A stretch of DNA of 64,000 nucleotides from Aphanomyces cochlioides (lineage: Eukaryota; Oomycota; Saprolegniomycetes; Saprolegniales; Verrucalvaceae), in assembly GCA_019828595.1 (NCBI GenBank), contig JAHQRK010000018.1, forward strand, positions 124,001-188,000, given 5' to 3'. Below the pieces are notes generated by a model. The model searched no databases and was not told the DNA's origin. It saw only the letters and a program-made list of their open reading frames with translations. The position numbers and the translations under genes are program-made. Shown one piece after another: positions 1-9,985 of this stretch. Each line of letters opens with the position of its first letter. The first letter of the stretch is position 1.

Positions 1-714
1 AAAACGCTTTGTCGATTTTGCACAATTCGCCGACCAGTTTCTTCTTCAGCAGTCCATTTCCATATAGAATCTCGAAGATACGATGATAGATCCAAGTTCG
101 AAACTCATTGAGCACCGGCGTTGAAACCGAAACACGCAACGCATGCATCAAACCACCGAACGTCAAAAAATACTTGCGACGACCCATCAATGGTAAATTT
201 TTTGTTGTGCTCATCCACAATGTAGCTGCTCTGAGGACGAAGAATGACTTTGATAAAATGAGTGAGTGCAAATATCTTCCCAACATCAGCAGCTTTGAAA
301 AATATCTTGTCCACTGATCGGTCGCCACGTATTTCCACTGTAAAGCTAGCGTCTTTCACAAAGAAAGACGAATCGGATCCGCTGATCATGCTGGGAGGCG
401 CTTCTTGTTTTTTTTGTAGTCACTCAAGAGAATGTCCAATTGCGGAGTTTTCTGAATCAGCCTGACATCTCTGTTTGTAGCATACTTCTCTGATGTCGTG
501 TAAATGCCTTTATCAAGCGCTTTCTTGTTCGCAAAGACCATGTCAAATCCAATCTTGGCGTTCTTCAGCAGCTTGTTTGCTTGGCGTTTTTCAACGTCTT
601 GGCGAACTTGTCAATGTTGACAAAGCTGTGGTCTCCAACTATAATATCGTGATCATTTACCTCGCACCGCTGGCGCTTTGCGACATCATGCAATTCGCGC
701 GGAGACCTCTTCAT
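1..714 (-). pseudogene. MSV199/Bro-N-type viral-like gene, frame-broken and cut by the window edge
   Basis: On the minus strand an ATG at 714 opens a reading frame, but coding-like sequence then runs through at least three frames down to base 1. The stretch near 389-180 resembles the start of the DNA-binding module called MSV199/Bro-N, which is found in large DNA viruses (pox-, irido- and mimivirus-like). Its landmarks are a KAADVGKIF helix and a YIVDEH strand. The 180-1 stretch, in another frame, continues with an LTFGGLMHAL helix and a FRTWIYHRIFE helix. Breaks lie near 575-560, near 390 and near 190-180, so it cannot be translated as it stands. The role is unknown in the virus families too; a DNA-binding regulator is usually assumed. 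I rate a degraded viral or virus-derived gene likely and the exact subfamily uncertain. The 3' end lies outside the window. Confidence 0.5.
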
Positions 715-1214
715 GTCTCACAACTCGTAGAAACCGACAGTCGCGCAACAATCGATAGTGTACAAGCATACTTTTGACCAATCAACGACTTGTGCTCATT
801 TTGTCCCCAATGATCGACCTGTACTCATTTGTTTGAACCAATCAATCTCGTTGTACAGTCCTAACAATATTAATTATGAAAGAATATTCATCAAGAAGAG
901 AATTGCTAAAGTATCAATTTTAGGAGGTTTTATTTAAAGCCTTTGTCGGAGGAAAAAGTCCTTCGCCGGATCCGAACCGAGGACCAATTCAAAATGACTG
1001 GTATGTTAAATTGCAGTTCATTTTTCAGTCTGAGGATACCTCCGCTGAAAAACCGTGGTTCGTTGGGTAAGCTTGCGAAATGGATGATGACCTGCGATTG
1101 TAGCCGTGAGGTGAGGGGTGAAGAATTGGCATGGGGCCCCGGGCGAATGCCTGGAGGCAGTGCTCCCTTTTATTTTACATATTATTTTATCTCATACACT
1201 GAAAGGGTGACAAG
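715..1214. other. AT-rich spacer between element remnants
   Basis: No gene is recognised. A plus-strand open frame (about 943-1269) lacks an ATG at its start and resembles nothing I know. Short CCAATCA-containing phrases recur near 780-850, as in decayed element ends elsewhere in the window. Confidence 0.4.
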
Positions 1215-1218
1215 TTAT

Positions 1219-1442
1219 ATTTCACACTTATCAAACTGTCTAATCAGCTCGTACATTTCCTCATCATGATGTACTGCTCGACCGTGAACAATGTCCGTTA
1301 GTGTTGACTTAGATGACGCACGGACCAACTTGAGCGTTTGCATTGCCCAGGCTTGAAGATGAGCTCGACTGATGTGTGGGTTGACGGTCTTGTGTTCAAT
1401 GATTTCCTTCTTTTGCTTTATCGTGAGCCGAACGCGGTCCAT
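1219..1442 (-). pseudogene. Pogo/Tigger-type transposase remnant (N-terminal DNA-binding helix-turn-helix)
   Basis: A minus-strand frame beginning MDRVRLTIKQKKEIIEH matches the first helix-turn-helix of CENP-B/pogo-type transposases (LT..QK.EI...). It is followed by NPHISRAHLQAWA and the second-helix phrase SKSTLTDIVHG typical of the same fold. Only about 75 residues remain. No DDE domain follows downstream, because the frame stops near 1219. It is therefore a terminal fragment of a Tc1/mariner-superfamily element that is unrelated to the mariner next to it. A domesticated DNA-binding protein is conceivable but less likely in this degraded context. Confidence 0.55.
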
Positions 1443-1573
1443 TTTCGCACATGCGGCATTCAAACTTTAAAAAGACCCTATTAATTATTATTTTTTGTAG
1501 GAAATACTATATAAATTATAACAGGATATAAAATTATAGTGGGGCAGTATTTCGAGGTATGACTGTACATAAA

Positions 1574-3086
1574 TACTTCCTCTGGCAATATTTGCAGACA
1601 AAAATTCATTACTATACATAAATCAAATATGTAGAATCTGTATTTTAAAAAGATTACAACACAACATCGGTCATGGCATCAAGTAAATCGCAAACCTCAT
1701 CCAGCCTGCTTTCTTCCTCGTGTCGCAAGTGCAATAGCCGCAAGGCTATCGCATCACCATTCGTCCTTGCGTCTGCTTTACTTCTGGGAATGTCATAGGT
1801 GTTACCACCATGGGTTTCAATGATCTCATTCAACACACGCTACAGAGTGCCAAAAGTTTTGTCAAGCGTCGACGCTGATAGCTCCTTGAATGATTCTTCA
1901 ACGGCGTCAATCAATTCCTCAATCGATAAACATCCCTTTGTTTGTTGTAAAGCCTGGATCGAGTTAAGAACCCTAGATCCAATACATTCATGTCTGGAGA
2001 TTGTGGAGGCTGATTGATAATCTTTATATGCCAGCCATCTGAGCAACAAGCTCCGGCTAAAAGAGCATCATTTGACGCGACGTAAAGTGTGACCGAGCGT
2101 TATCCTGCTGTATGAATATAGGACCTCGGTAGTCTTCATTTAACCATAACCACTTCGCTTTAACTGCTGGAATCACCTTGTCAACAAGAAAGGAGCGATA
2201 AATCTCTCTTGTAACACGCATATTGGTCGCAATTGGAGTGCTTGACGGTCTGTTCTTGCTTGATCATCGTGCAGGAGCATTCTCGACAATTGGCCAGCAG
2301 CCAACCTTGCCATCCCATGACCCTCTTGGGCGGAAAACCGCGACAAGAAAAATAGTCTTGGTAATGTTGGTCTTGGACTGAATGCATCGTGGTGGAGGCC
2401 TTTTCTCGTTCTTCCAAAGATAGAATCGACCGCACCATTTGGTTATAAAGAACCACTTTTCATCAATATAGACTACATCAAACAGTTCATTATAATCTTC
2501 GTTACCTACATCGTTGACAATCGACTTGGCAAACTCGACTCGTTGAATCTTGTGTTGTTTCGAAAGCAACGGGCGTGTCCAGCAAGACCAACGTACGATC
2601 AACTTTTGCTTGATGAAGTTCCAAATTGTCCACGGCGACACACCGATCGCTTTGGCAAGCGAGCGGTAGCTTTGTCGTTGTTGAAGGAGTGAGTCTTTTA
2701 TCCGTTTTTCGATCTCATTTGGACTATTGATTGCACGGCGCGCCCGCTTTTCTTTCGTCTTGACGACACATCCGCGCGACCAGTTGCTTTACAGGACTCT
2801 CTTCCCCGCTGCCAGACTCTCGATCCTGTTGACGGATGAACATTGAAAGATCCACATACTTCCTTGAGCACTTCATGTGAAAGCACTCCATTTTGTCAAG
2901 TTGATCTTGGTCTTTGTATGGCGAACTTCCATCGCTGTGAGACTTCAAAATGAGCTCATAAAATGTGGAAAAAAATGACAGGGAGAGAACACATAAAGTA
3001 ATAAATAACAAATAATTTTTAGGCCAATCAGACGTCAGTAAGCTCTCGAACTACAACCATCTGCAAATATTACCAAACAGAGAAGA
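1574..3086 (-). mobile_element. Dead mariner-type DNA transposon (about 1.5 kb) with terminal inverted repeats
   Basis: The ends carry matching inverted termini: TGGCAATATTTGCAGA at 1583-1598, and its near-complement TCTGCAAATATTACCA at 3060-3075. Outside these, the left end reads TACTTCCTCTGG and the right end, complemented, TTCTTCTCTG..TTTGG. This is reminiscent of plant/oomycete mariner and Stowaway starts. A degraded transposase fills the interior on the minus strand. The right end lies directly beside the palindrome into which the Helitron array is inserted. Confidence 0.65.
1657..2886 (-). pseudogene. Mariner-type DDE transposase, multiply frameshifted
   Basis: The domains appear in order on the minus strand but in alternating frames. 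First is an N-terminal helix-turn-helix (LKEVCGSFNVHPST, near 2860). A second HTH phrase follows (VSPWTIWNF, near 2640). The first catalytic Asp lies in YIDEKWFF (near 2461-2480), and the second in QQDNARSH (Asp codon 2102-2104). The third catalytic residue is in QPPQSPDMNVLDLG (Asp codon 1992-1994), about 36 codons on. The tail motif NEIIETHGGN lies near 1830. The order and wording fit the DD(37-39)D mariner-like elements of plants and oomycetes, which cut and paste at TA. Stops and frame changes near 2050-2060 and between the HTH and catalytic parts show it is dead. Confidence 0.75.
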
Positions 3087-3107
3087 ACACTGTTAATACC
3101 AATAATA
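3087..3107. repeat. Left arm of the palindromic target site of the Helitron array
   Basis: This 21-bp arm is an exact reverse complement of 32291-32311 on the far side of the array. Removing the array brings the arms together around a 5-bp centre (TAATT), giving a 47-bp near-perfect palindrome. The array lies between the final A of this arm and a T, the A|T site expected for Helitrons. Confidence 0.85.
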
Positions 3108-3382
3108 TCTATTACTTAAGGCTCTAACGCAACACGTAAGTACGAGACTAAGTACGAGAGTAATTTTTACATACAAACGTCAAGTCAACAAATGAGCAAT
3201 TTTTATATACTTTATCCAAGTACAAAATGAGCAATTTGAGACAAGTTCGTTCATAGTAGTCAGCACTTCCAACCAACATCAACTCATTTGACCACTCAAG
3301 GTTGTATTGCCCCATATCCATGGCAAAAATCCATTTGTCAATTATTTGGTGTGTTGCTCAATACTCGGTGTCATATTTTGTC

Positions 3383-3437
3383 ACAACTGCCACGTCCAGC
3401 ATCATCGTGCACCCATGATGCTGGACGTGGCAGTTGT
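3383..3437. repeat. Perfect 23-bp hairpin in the 5' leader of unit A
   Basis: The arms at 3383-3405 and 3415-3437 are exact reverse complements around a 9-nt loop. Units B-E keep only the right arm, because about 153 bp including the left arm are absent there. The hairpin is therefore intact only in the outermost copy. Confidence 0.85.
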
Positions 3438-4149
3438 CGATAATATTAATAATCATTCCACATACAAAATGAAAATATTGTCCTACTATTTAAAATAATA
3501 CCTGCCAAAGACGAGATGAATGGCAGTTGGGTTTTTCTGGGACGATGCAAGGTGAGATGCATGTCTTAGGATAGCTTCACTCGGGCAGAAAAGGCCGCTG
3601 AATAAGCGGTCAACACACTGTGCAGTAGGGTGACGAGCCCTTTCTGCCACTTTAAGCCATACCCTGGCCAGAGGCTTGGACTCCGAAAGGCGAATTCCGA
3701 CGCGATATGCGAATGTAACGAAGTAGGGCCTTTTTGGCTCGAAATACCGGACATTTTCATAGAGCAGCCAGGGACAGCTATAACGTGTGTTTTTACTGTA
3801 TTTTCATATTGACTTTGGACGAGTAAATCCTCTCCCCATAGTTCAACTTTTTTACAGTAAGGGGACAATGTGTAACGTTGGTTACCACTATTGCAACTGA
3901 TGGTGCTACTTTTTTTGACGGAGTACCACTGTTGATAGTGGGCCTACGGCGAGTAGATTGAATCACTTCAGGGGTGTTTCATGATACGTAGCAGGTGTAT
4001 TACCCAGTATCAAAGTTTCAATTCATTGGATGTACGAGTTCAATACGCGATATTAAACAAAGTGATGTTTAATAAATACCGCGAACTCTGTACGATTTAT
4101 GAAAGAAATGAGTAGTATTTTCTGGCAAACCACATTATGTTAAGCTTAA

Positions 4150-4404
4150 GTGGCGAGACACATATCCACAGTATTTTTACGATCCAATCACATTATCATT
4201 TTTGTGTTGATGTTTTTGTATGAACATTTGTCTGACGCAGTTTTCTGCGTAGAAAATAACAACTACTCGGCCTCTAAGAAAGGCAAAGGCAATCATGACA
4301 ATGACAATCAAGGACATGCGATCGATAACTCCGAACCTGGCAAGCAAGCAGAGCGGAATGAAGTGCATACTGCCGAACAAGAGTCTGCATCAACTGTGAG
4401 CTAA
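4150..4404 (+). CDS. Unit A leader ORF (84 aa), possible first exon of Rep
   Basis: The ORF starts with ATG and has a hydrophobic stretch at residues 16-33 followed by a charged, Asn/Lys-rich tail. It is conserved in all five units at the same place, upstream of the Rep frame. GTGAGC at 4396 could be a 5' splice site. Joining it to an AG at 4446-4447 would give a 52-nt intron and an in-frame fusion to the KAEYN-repeat region. That join is inference; otherwise this is a small element ORF of unknown role. Confidence 0.4.
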   Translation: MARHISTVFLRSNHIIIFVLMFLYEHLSDAVFCVENNNYSASKKGKGNHDNDNQGHAIDNSEPGKQAERNEVHTAEQESASTVS

Positions 4405-4414
4405 TGGCTGGGCT

Positions 4415-7287
4415 GTGGATGACGATGCCATGATGCCTAACGACGAGGTGGCTATGAGAAAGGCCAACAAGGCGGAGTACAACAAACGTGCTCGCGAACA
4501 GAAACGGCAAGCTATCCTGGATGAAGTCGACGAAGAGGTGGCAATGGAAAAATCTAAAAAGGCGGAGTACAACAATCGTGCTCGCGAAAAGAATCGGCAA
4601 GCTCTTCTAAAGGCGGAGTACAACAATCGTGCTCGCGAAAAGAAACGGCAAGCTATCCTGGATGAAGTTGACGAAGAGGTGGCAATGGAAAAATCTAAAA
4701 AGGCGGAGTACAACAATCGTGCTCGCGAAAAGAAACGGCATGCTATCGTGGAAGACTTCGACAAAGAGGTGGCTATGAAAAGATCCAAGAAGGCGGAATA
4801 CAACAAACGTGCTCGCGAAAAAAAACACAACACTGAGGTTGCGAATCAAGGGCGGGGTGCCATCATTTTGCACCATACGGACATGGATAAGAGCGACGAA
4901 GAGGAAACCAAGGAGGGAGAAGACGGAATCCATTATCACGCTCAAAGTGACCATCATCTCAAGATTCTGGCAGCTCAGGAGCAAGAAGATTGCAAGCGCA
5001 GAGTTGACAATCGAAGGATCTGCTGCGCTACAACCTAACCGTATGAATGAAGGAGGTGAAGAAGAAACCAAGGAAGGAGATATTTCCGATGGAAATGTGG
5101 ATTGCAACACTGACAATCAATTACTTGCCTTGGCAAATGCTGATCCTCTGCTAAACGTGGATGTGGATTTGATTGATGTACCTCCTCGCGAGCAAGGATT
5201 AAGTCTCCGGAATAAACCCAAGGGTCGCCCGAAGAAGAAGAGTGCTCACAACAGTGCACGCGTCAGTTTCGATGACTTCGATGAATCATTGGTGCCTCTT
5301 CATACTATTGAGCAGCGTTCGATTTGCCGCCATTGCGAAGCGAAGATTTGGCCAGGCGAAGAAAAGGACTGCTGCGGTGGAGGCACTCGAGTGCTGCCTG
5401 TTGCTACCTGGCCTGACACACCCGAGTTTCGCGAATACATTGCTTTGTTTAAAACCAGAGGGTTTGTCAATAACACTCGCCGGTACAACGCCCTCTTTGC
5501 CTTTACATCTATTGGTACCCAAGAAATTATTCACAGCAACGGTGGGCCGAGATCTTATACAATCCAAGGCGCTTTGCATCATTTGATTGGACCACTGTTG
5601 CCTGCGGACGAAGAACAAGCCAGTTACGCCCAGATCTACATTACGGATCCTGAAACGCAAGCAAGCATACGACGAAGAATGCTTGGGGGAAATCTTAATG
5701 TGTCAATTGTGACGAAAATCCAGCGTCTACTACTACAGCACAACGCGTTCACCCAGCTGTACAAGCATGCGAAGGATATTCCAAAGGATGACGACATGAG
5801 AATTGTGCTCACTGCTCAGCCTCAAAGCAACAGCCGAACGCATAACCTTCCTATGTGTTCTGAAATCGCTGTTCTTTTTTCAGAAACGTCCAAGTCAGGG
5901 CGTCATATCTTACTGCATGGTATTGATGGCCCCGTACTCAGCGAAGTTCAGCGAAACTATCACGTTGGTAAACATGTGCGTTTGGATCGACAACCTGGGG
6001 AACAACGCTTATTTCGCATTAAGGAATTTCATTCGGCATATGACCCGCTTCAATACCCTTTGCTCTTTCCCACTGGGACTTTGGGGTGGTCGTTTGACAA
6101 CAAGAGCAGTCGCAATCATGAAAACGTGAGTTTGAACGATTATGCTCGGTACCATTTGCACGAGCGCGGTGCATTCTCTCCATTACATGCCAGCGGACCT
6201 CTATTTCAAGTGTTTGCAGTCGACAATTTTGCAAAGGTGGAAAACCAAAGGCTTCGTTATATTCGTGACCAAACCAACAACCTCCGCAGCGACACGTACC
6301 GCGCACTTGATGACGCTGTTTCGGATGATGTGGACCTCAGAAGCATTGGAAAAAGGATTGTTTTGCCGTCATCTTACACGGGTGGACCTCGGTACATGAG
6401 ACAACGTTACCTTGACGCCATGGCAATTGTTCGCAAGTTCGGTCAACCAGACCTTTTTATCACTGTGACATGCAATCCAAAGTGGGTTGAAATCGACAGG
6501 GAGCTGGAATTGGCGAAAGACGACATGGATTTAAACGATCTCCAGCTGATCGACCTGACTTAGTGACGCGCATGTTCCGTCTCAAGCTCTTAGCCATTGA
6601 AGCCATGCTGTACAAGGGGGAAGTTTTGGGTCGACAAGCTGCGTGTGTTCGTGTTGTCGAATTCCAAAAGCGTGGTCTGCCTCATGCCCATATGTTGGTC
6701 ATTTTCACTGGGGACGACAAAATCAAGACAGCTGCCGATATTGACAGTATTATCAGTGCAGAAATCCCCGACAAGGAAAGAATCCAAGACTGCACGAAAT
6801 TATTACAACCTGCATGATTCACAAATGCAGCGACCGATGCCTGGAAAACGGGAAGTGCAAGAAAAACTTTCCAAAAGCATACTGCAACGAAACATCAGAA
6901 GGCAGTGATGGATATCCACTCTACCGTCGTCGCCGCTCTTCGGCAGAGCGGCCCTCTGAGTATACCAACCAATATGTTATTCCGTACTGCCCAACGTTGA
7001 GTGCCATGTTCGACTGCCACATCAATGTCGAGGCGTGTACAAGTATATCTGCAGTCAAGTACCTGTACAAGTACATCTACAAGGGCTCAGACCGCTCAAA
7101 TTTTCAACTTGAGTCCGGTGAACTTGACGAAATCAAGCAATACCAAGATGCCCGCTATGTATCGTGCTGTGAGGCCCTCACACGCATTTTCTCTTTCGAC
7201 ATGTTCAAACGATCTCACGCTGTCGAAACCTCGAAATACACTTGGAAGGTGAACAAGTTGTATGCATTCCTACCGACCGCCCGATGA
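4415..7287 (+). pseudogene. Unit A Helitron Rep protein, broken in three places
   Basis: The parts, in order, are as follows. Five KAEYN-type repeats lie at 4469-4830, then an AT-hook-like KGRPKKK, then a zinc-knuckle-like CRHCEAKIW..CC. The Helitron N-terminal domain follows (RRYNALFAFTS, near 5480). Rep motif 1 is DLFITVTCNPKW (near 6450-6490). The HUH motif LPHAHM, near 6680, supplies metal-ligand histidines. The two-tyrosine motif YLYKYIYKG lies near 7060-7085. Frameshifts private to this unit are a loss of 2 nt near 5021 and of 1 nt near 6526. A third break at 6814-6817 (ATGA overlap, -1) is shared by all units. The frame starts without an ATG at 4415; the first ATG is 4430. Confidence 0.85.
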
Positions 7288-7347
7288 GCCCTCAGGACTT
7301 GGCAAGGAGCAACCGGACGAAACTCACCGCGTTTTTTTAACTGTGCC

Positions 7348-9483
7348 GTGAAAACAGTGATTCACAAGCACTTGCGCGTGAATGTCTGTACCATGATATC
7401 CCCGAGCATTTCGTATGGAACTCAAAGCTCCGCAAGTGGACATCACGTAAAAGGGGTGGTGATTGTATTGATCGGGAGGATGCTGACGGTGTCACCCCGC
7501 TCGGGAGACTGTTTTTTTATGCGAATGCTCTTATGCTACCGACGAGGTCCGACATCGCACGAAGATGTGCGAACCGTCAATGGCGTGGTTCATCAGACGT
7601 TCAAGTCAGCCGCACTTGCCCTTGGCTTTCTTGAAAATGACGAGGAATGGCTAACCTGCATGCGAGAAGCAACTGAAACAGCAACTCCCTATGAGCTCCG
7701 AACACTTTTTGTCAGTATTCTGATTCACTGTGAACCTGCGGACGCACGAGGGCTATGGAACAAATTCGAAGATGAAATGAGGCAAGATTTTCACCGCATG
7801 TACCCCGACGATTCTCAAAAATCTACAGCTTTCGCAATTCAGGCTTTATCAAGATGCCTCGAGTCGAATGCATCAAGCTTGGATCGTTTTCCGGAGCTTC
7901 CACAGCTTGCACATTTCGAACAATATTTTGCTCTTGAGGAAACAAACAGGGGCCGTCAATCCAACCGATTAGTGGCTATGGAATCTTCGCACAACCAAGA
8001 ACAAATCCAAGGCATTTTGGAAGGCAAGTCTACGATGACCGAAGAGCACGAGGTCTTCTACAACGACGTTATGAGCGAGATTACGAAGGAAAGTACTGTT
8101 CGAAGAGGCAAAGTATATTTTCTCGAAGGTGAGGGCGGCTCAGGGAAGACGTTCATCTCAAACATTTTACTGGCTCAAGTGCGCTCAATGAACAAAATTG
8201 CCTTGGCTGTTGCTTCGTCCGGACTTGCTGCTCTGAATTTGATCGGAGGTACAACTGCGCATTCGAGATTCTGTCTTCCAAGATCATTGCACGAGCTTAG
8301 CCGATGTGACGTTCGGAAGCAGTCACATCTTGCGGAACTTTTACGTCTCACAGAACTTATCATTTGGGACGAGTGTTCGATGATGCACAAGTATGCTGTG
8401 GAGGCCGTTGATCACGTGCTACAAGATTTGATGGACAACGCGCTTCCTTTTGGTGGAAAGGTCGTCATATTCTCGGGCGACTTCAAGCAAATGCTTCCAG
8501 TCATTTTGAAGGGCACACCTGGGCTAATCCTCGAAGCATGCTTGAAGAACAGTTACCTTTGGAGAAATATCGCACAGTTTCATCTGACGGTGAACATGAG
8601 GTTGACCAACAACAACTCAGAGAGTGTTCGAGAGTTTGCTGCATTGCTCAAGTCTATTGGTCATGGAACATACCCCACATGTACCGAACTCGGTGCCGAT
8701 TACATTCGACTACCTGATGATTTGGCGATTCCATACAAGTCGCCTGATGATTTGGGGTCATTTTTACACAGCGTCTATCAAGACATGAACAACCTGCGCA
8801 TCAATGCACTTAGATCGTACTTTGGATGTCGAGCTATCCTTGCACCCAAACATAGTGTTGTTGCTGACATCAACACAACACTTCTTGAGCGACTCACTTC
8901 CGACTGCGAAATGACATATTTGTCCGCCGATTCTGTTGCTGACAAACCCAACTCGGACACAAATGCATGCGAGTTCCCCATCGAGTTTCTGAATTCTATA
9001 GACATCAACAACTTCCCCAGCCACAAGTTGCATTTGAAAGTTGGTTGCCCCATTATTCTGCTTCGCAATTTGTGTACTTCGGAAGGCATGTGCAACGGAA
9101 CACGTTTAATTGTTCTTGAGCTGAAAACACGATGTATCAAGGCTCAAATTATGAACGGCTCCCACACGAACAAGATCGTTTACATTCCCCGAACTACTAC
9201 AATTCACGATGGTGAGCAAAACAATTACCCATTTGAGCTACGCAGAAGACAATTTCCTGTTCAAGTTGCCTTCGCAATGACGATTCACAAGGCTCAAGGT
9301 CAAACGATTTCTCACGTGGGCGTCTACCTTCCAGAACCCGTCTTCTCGCATGGACAGCTTTACGTCGCCATGTCAAGAGCCCAAGCAAAAGGCAACATTA
9401 AGTTTTTGGTCGCCAATGGACAGTACGATGGACTGCCTGGAATCTACACGAAAAACATTGTGTATCAAGAAGCATTACAATAG
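7348..9483 (+). CDS. Unit A Helitron PIF1-like helicase ORF (711 aa)
   Basis: This is the 5'-3' DNA helicase half of a Helitron RepHel. Visible motifs are Walker A GEGGSGKT (near 8130), Walker B IIWDECSM (near 8360), SGDFKQMLP (near 8475), VNMRL (near 8590), TIHKAQGQT (near 9280) and YVAMSRAQ, the arginine-finger motif (near 9360). The upstream 100 or so codons do not match the family in this frame. The expected phrase EHFVWNSKLRKW lies in another frame at about 7410-7440, so one or more shared frame breaks separate helicase from Rep. It is open but probably not translated as a normal fusion. Confidence 0.8.
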   Translation: MKTVIHKHLRVNVCTMISPSISYGTQSSASGHHVKGVVIVLIGRMLTVSPRSGDCFFMRMLLCYRRGPTSHEDVRTVNGVVHQTFKSAALALGFLENDEEWLTCMREATETATPYELRTLFVSILIHCEPADARGLWNKFEDEMRQDFHRMYPDDSQKSTAFAIQALSRCLESNASSLDRFPELPQLAHFEQYFALEETNRGRQSNRLVAMESSHNQEQIQGILEGKSTMTEEHEVFYNDVMSEITKESTVRRGKVYFLEGEGGSGKTFISNILLAQVRSMNKIALAVASSGLAALNLIGGTTAHSRFCLPRSLHELSRCDVRKQSHLAELLRLTELIIWDECSMMHKYAVEAVDHVLQDLMDNALPFGGKVVIFSGDFKQMLPVILKGTPGLILEACLKNSYLWRNIAQFHLTVNMRLTNNNSESVREFAALLKSIGHGTYPTCTELGADYIRLPDDLAIPYKSPDDLGSFLHSVYQDMNNLRINALRSYFGCRAILAPKHSVVADINTTLLERLTSDCEMTYLSADSVADKPNSDTNACEFPIEFLNSIDINNFPSHKLHLKVGCPIILLRNLCTSEGMCNGTRLIVLELKTRCIKAQIMNGSHTNKIVYIPRTTTIHDGEQNNYPFELRRRQFPVQVAFAMTIHKAQGQTISHVGVYLPEPVFSHGQLYVAMSRAQAKGNIKFLVANGQYDGLPGIYTKNIVYQEALQ

Positions 9484-9954
9484 TCAGGACTCCATAAAAC
9501 TTCATCCATAACTAACAAACGTTATCATGTTCTTACAAATATATACACTGTGTTGTTGTGGAATTGCCGTGACTTCCTGGATCAAGTCCAATTGCATCGT
9601 ACCGATGAATTGGACAATAAATCCTCGAGATTAGCTAACCCCAAACTACGCACCTTATACTTAGATTCAACGTTATAGTATTACAAGATGAAGAAGTACG
9701 TGGTTGTCAACCAACGATGACCTCGATCTACTCATCGATCGCAGAGATTGTGCAATCTGAACTTGGGTATATGATTTATCTCCTGACGAAAAAAACATAT
9801 TCGTCAGTCAACAGTAGCCAATCAGAATCCTCAGCGTTAACTTATTTTTTTACTTCGAACTGGGCCTGAATCAAATTCAAAATTCATAGTATGGCTTCAA
9901 ACGTTTCATGTGTGTGATCAAATCTTTATTTTTTCCATAGCAAAAACGCTCCAC

Positions 9955-9985
9955 CCAGGGGCGTAGCCCTGGCCTCGCCCTAGTC
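9955..9985 (+). repeat. A|B junction: 3' hairpin, CTAG end, TC start
   Basis: The hairpin CCAGGG-GCGTAG-CCCTGG spans 9955-9972. CTAG (9980-9983) abuts TC (9984) without host bases. This is the classic Helitron 3' terminus joined to a 5' terminus. Confidence 0.9.

Larger units (their letters stand above)
3108..9983 (+). mobile_element. Helitron unit A (long, 6876 bp)
   Basis: This outermost 5' unit begins at TC (3108) after an A and ends at CTAG (9980-9983) with its hairpin at 9955-9972. Its 5' leader differs from all other units: it lacks about 36 bp near 3235 and has about 153 extra bp at roughly 3255-3410. The extra segment includes the left arm of a 23-bp hairpin. Rep has two private frameshifts; the helicase frame is open. 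Confidence 0.9.

Noticed and set aside
4809..5040. First part of the long frame 4809-6563 in unit A as the Rep N-terminus
   Set aside because: It lies in the wrong frame until the 2-nt loss near 5021. The true N-terminal part is in frame 4415-5038, as the other units show.
6790..6830. Programmed -1 frameshift signal of the X XXY YYZ type in Rep
   Set aside because: No in-frame slippery heptamer or obvious downstream pseudoknot was seen. It is kept only as an open question.
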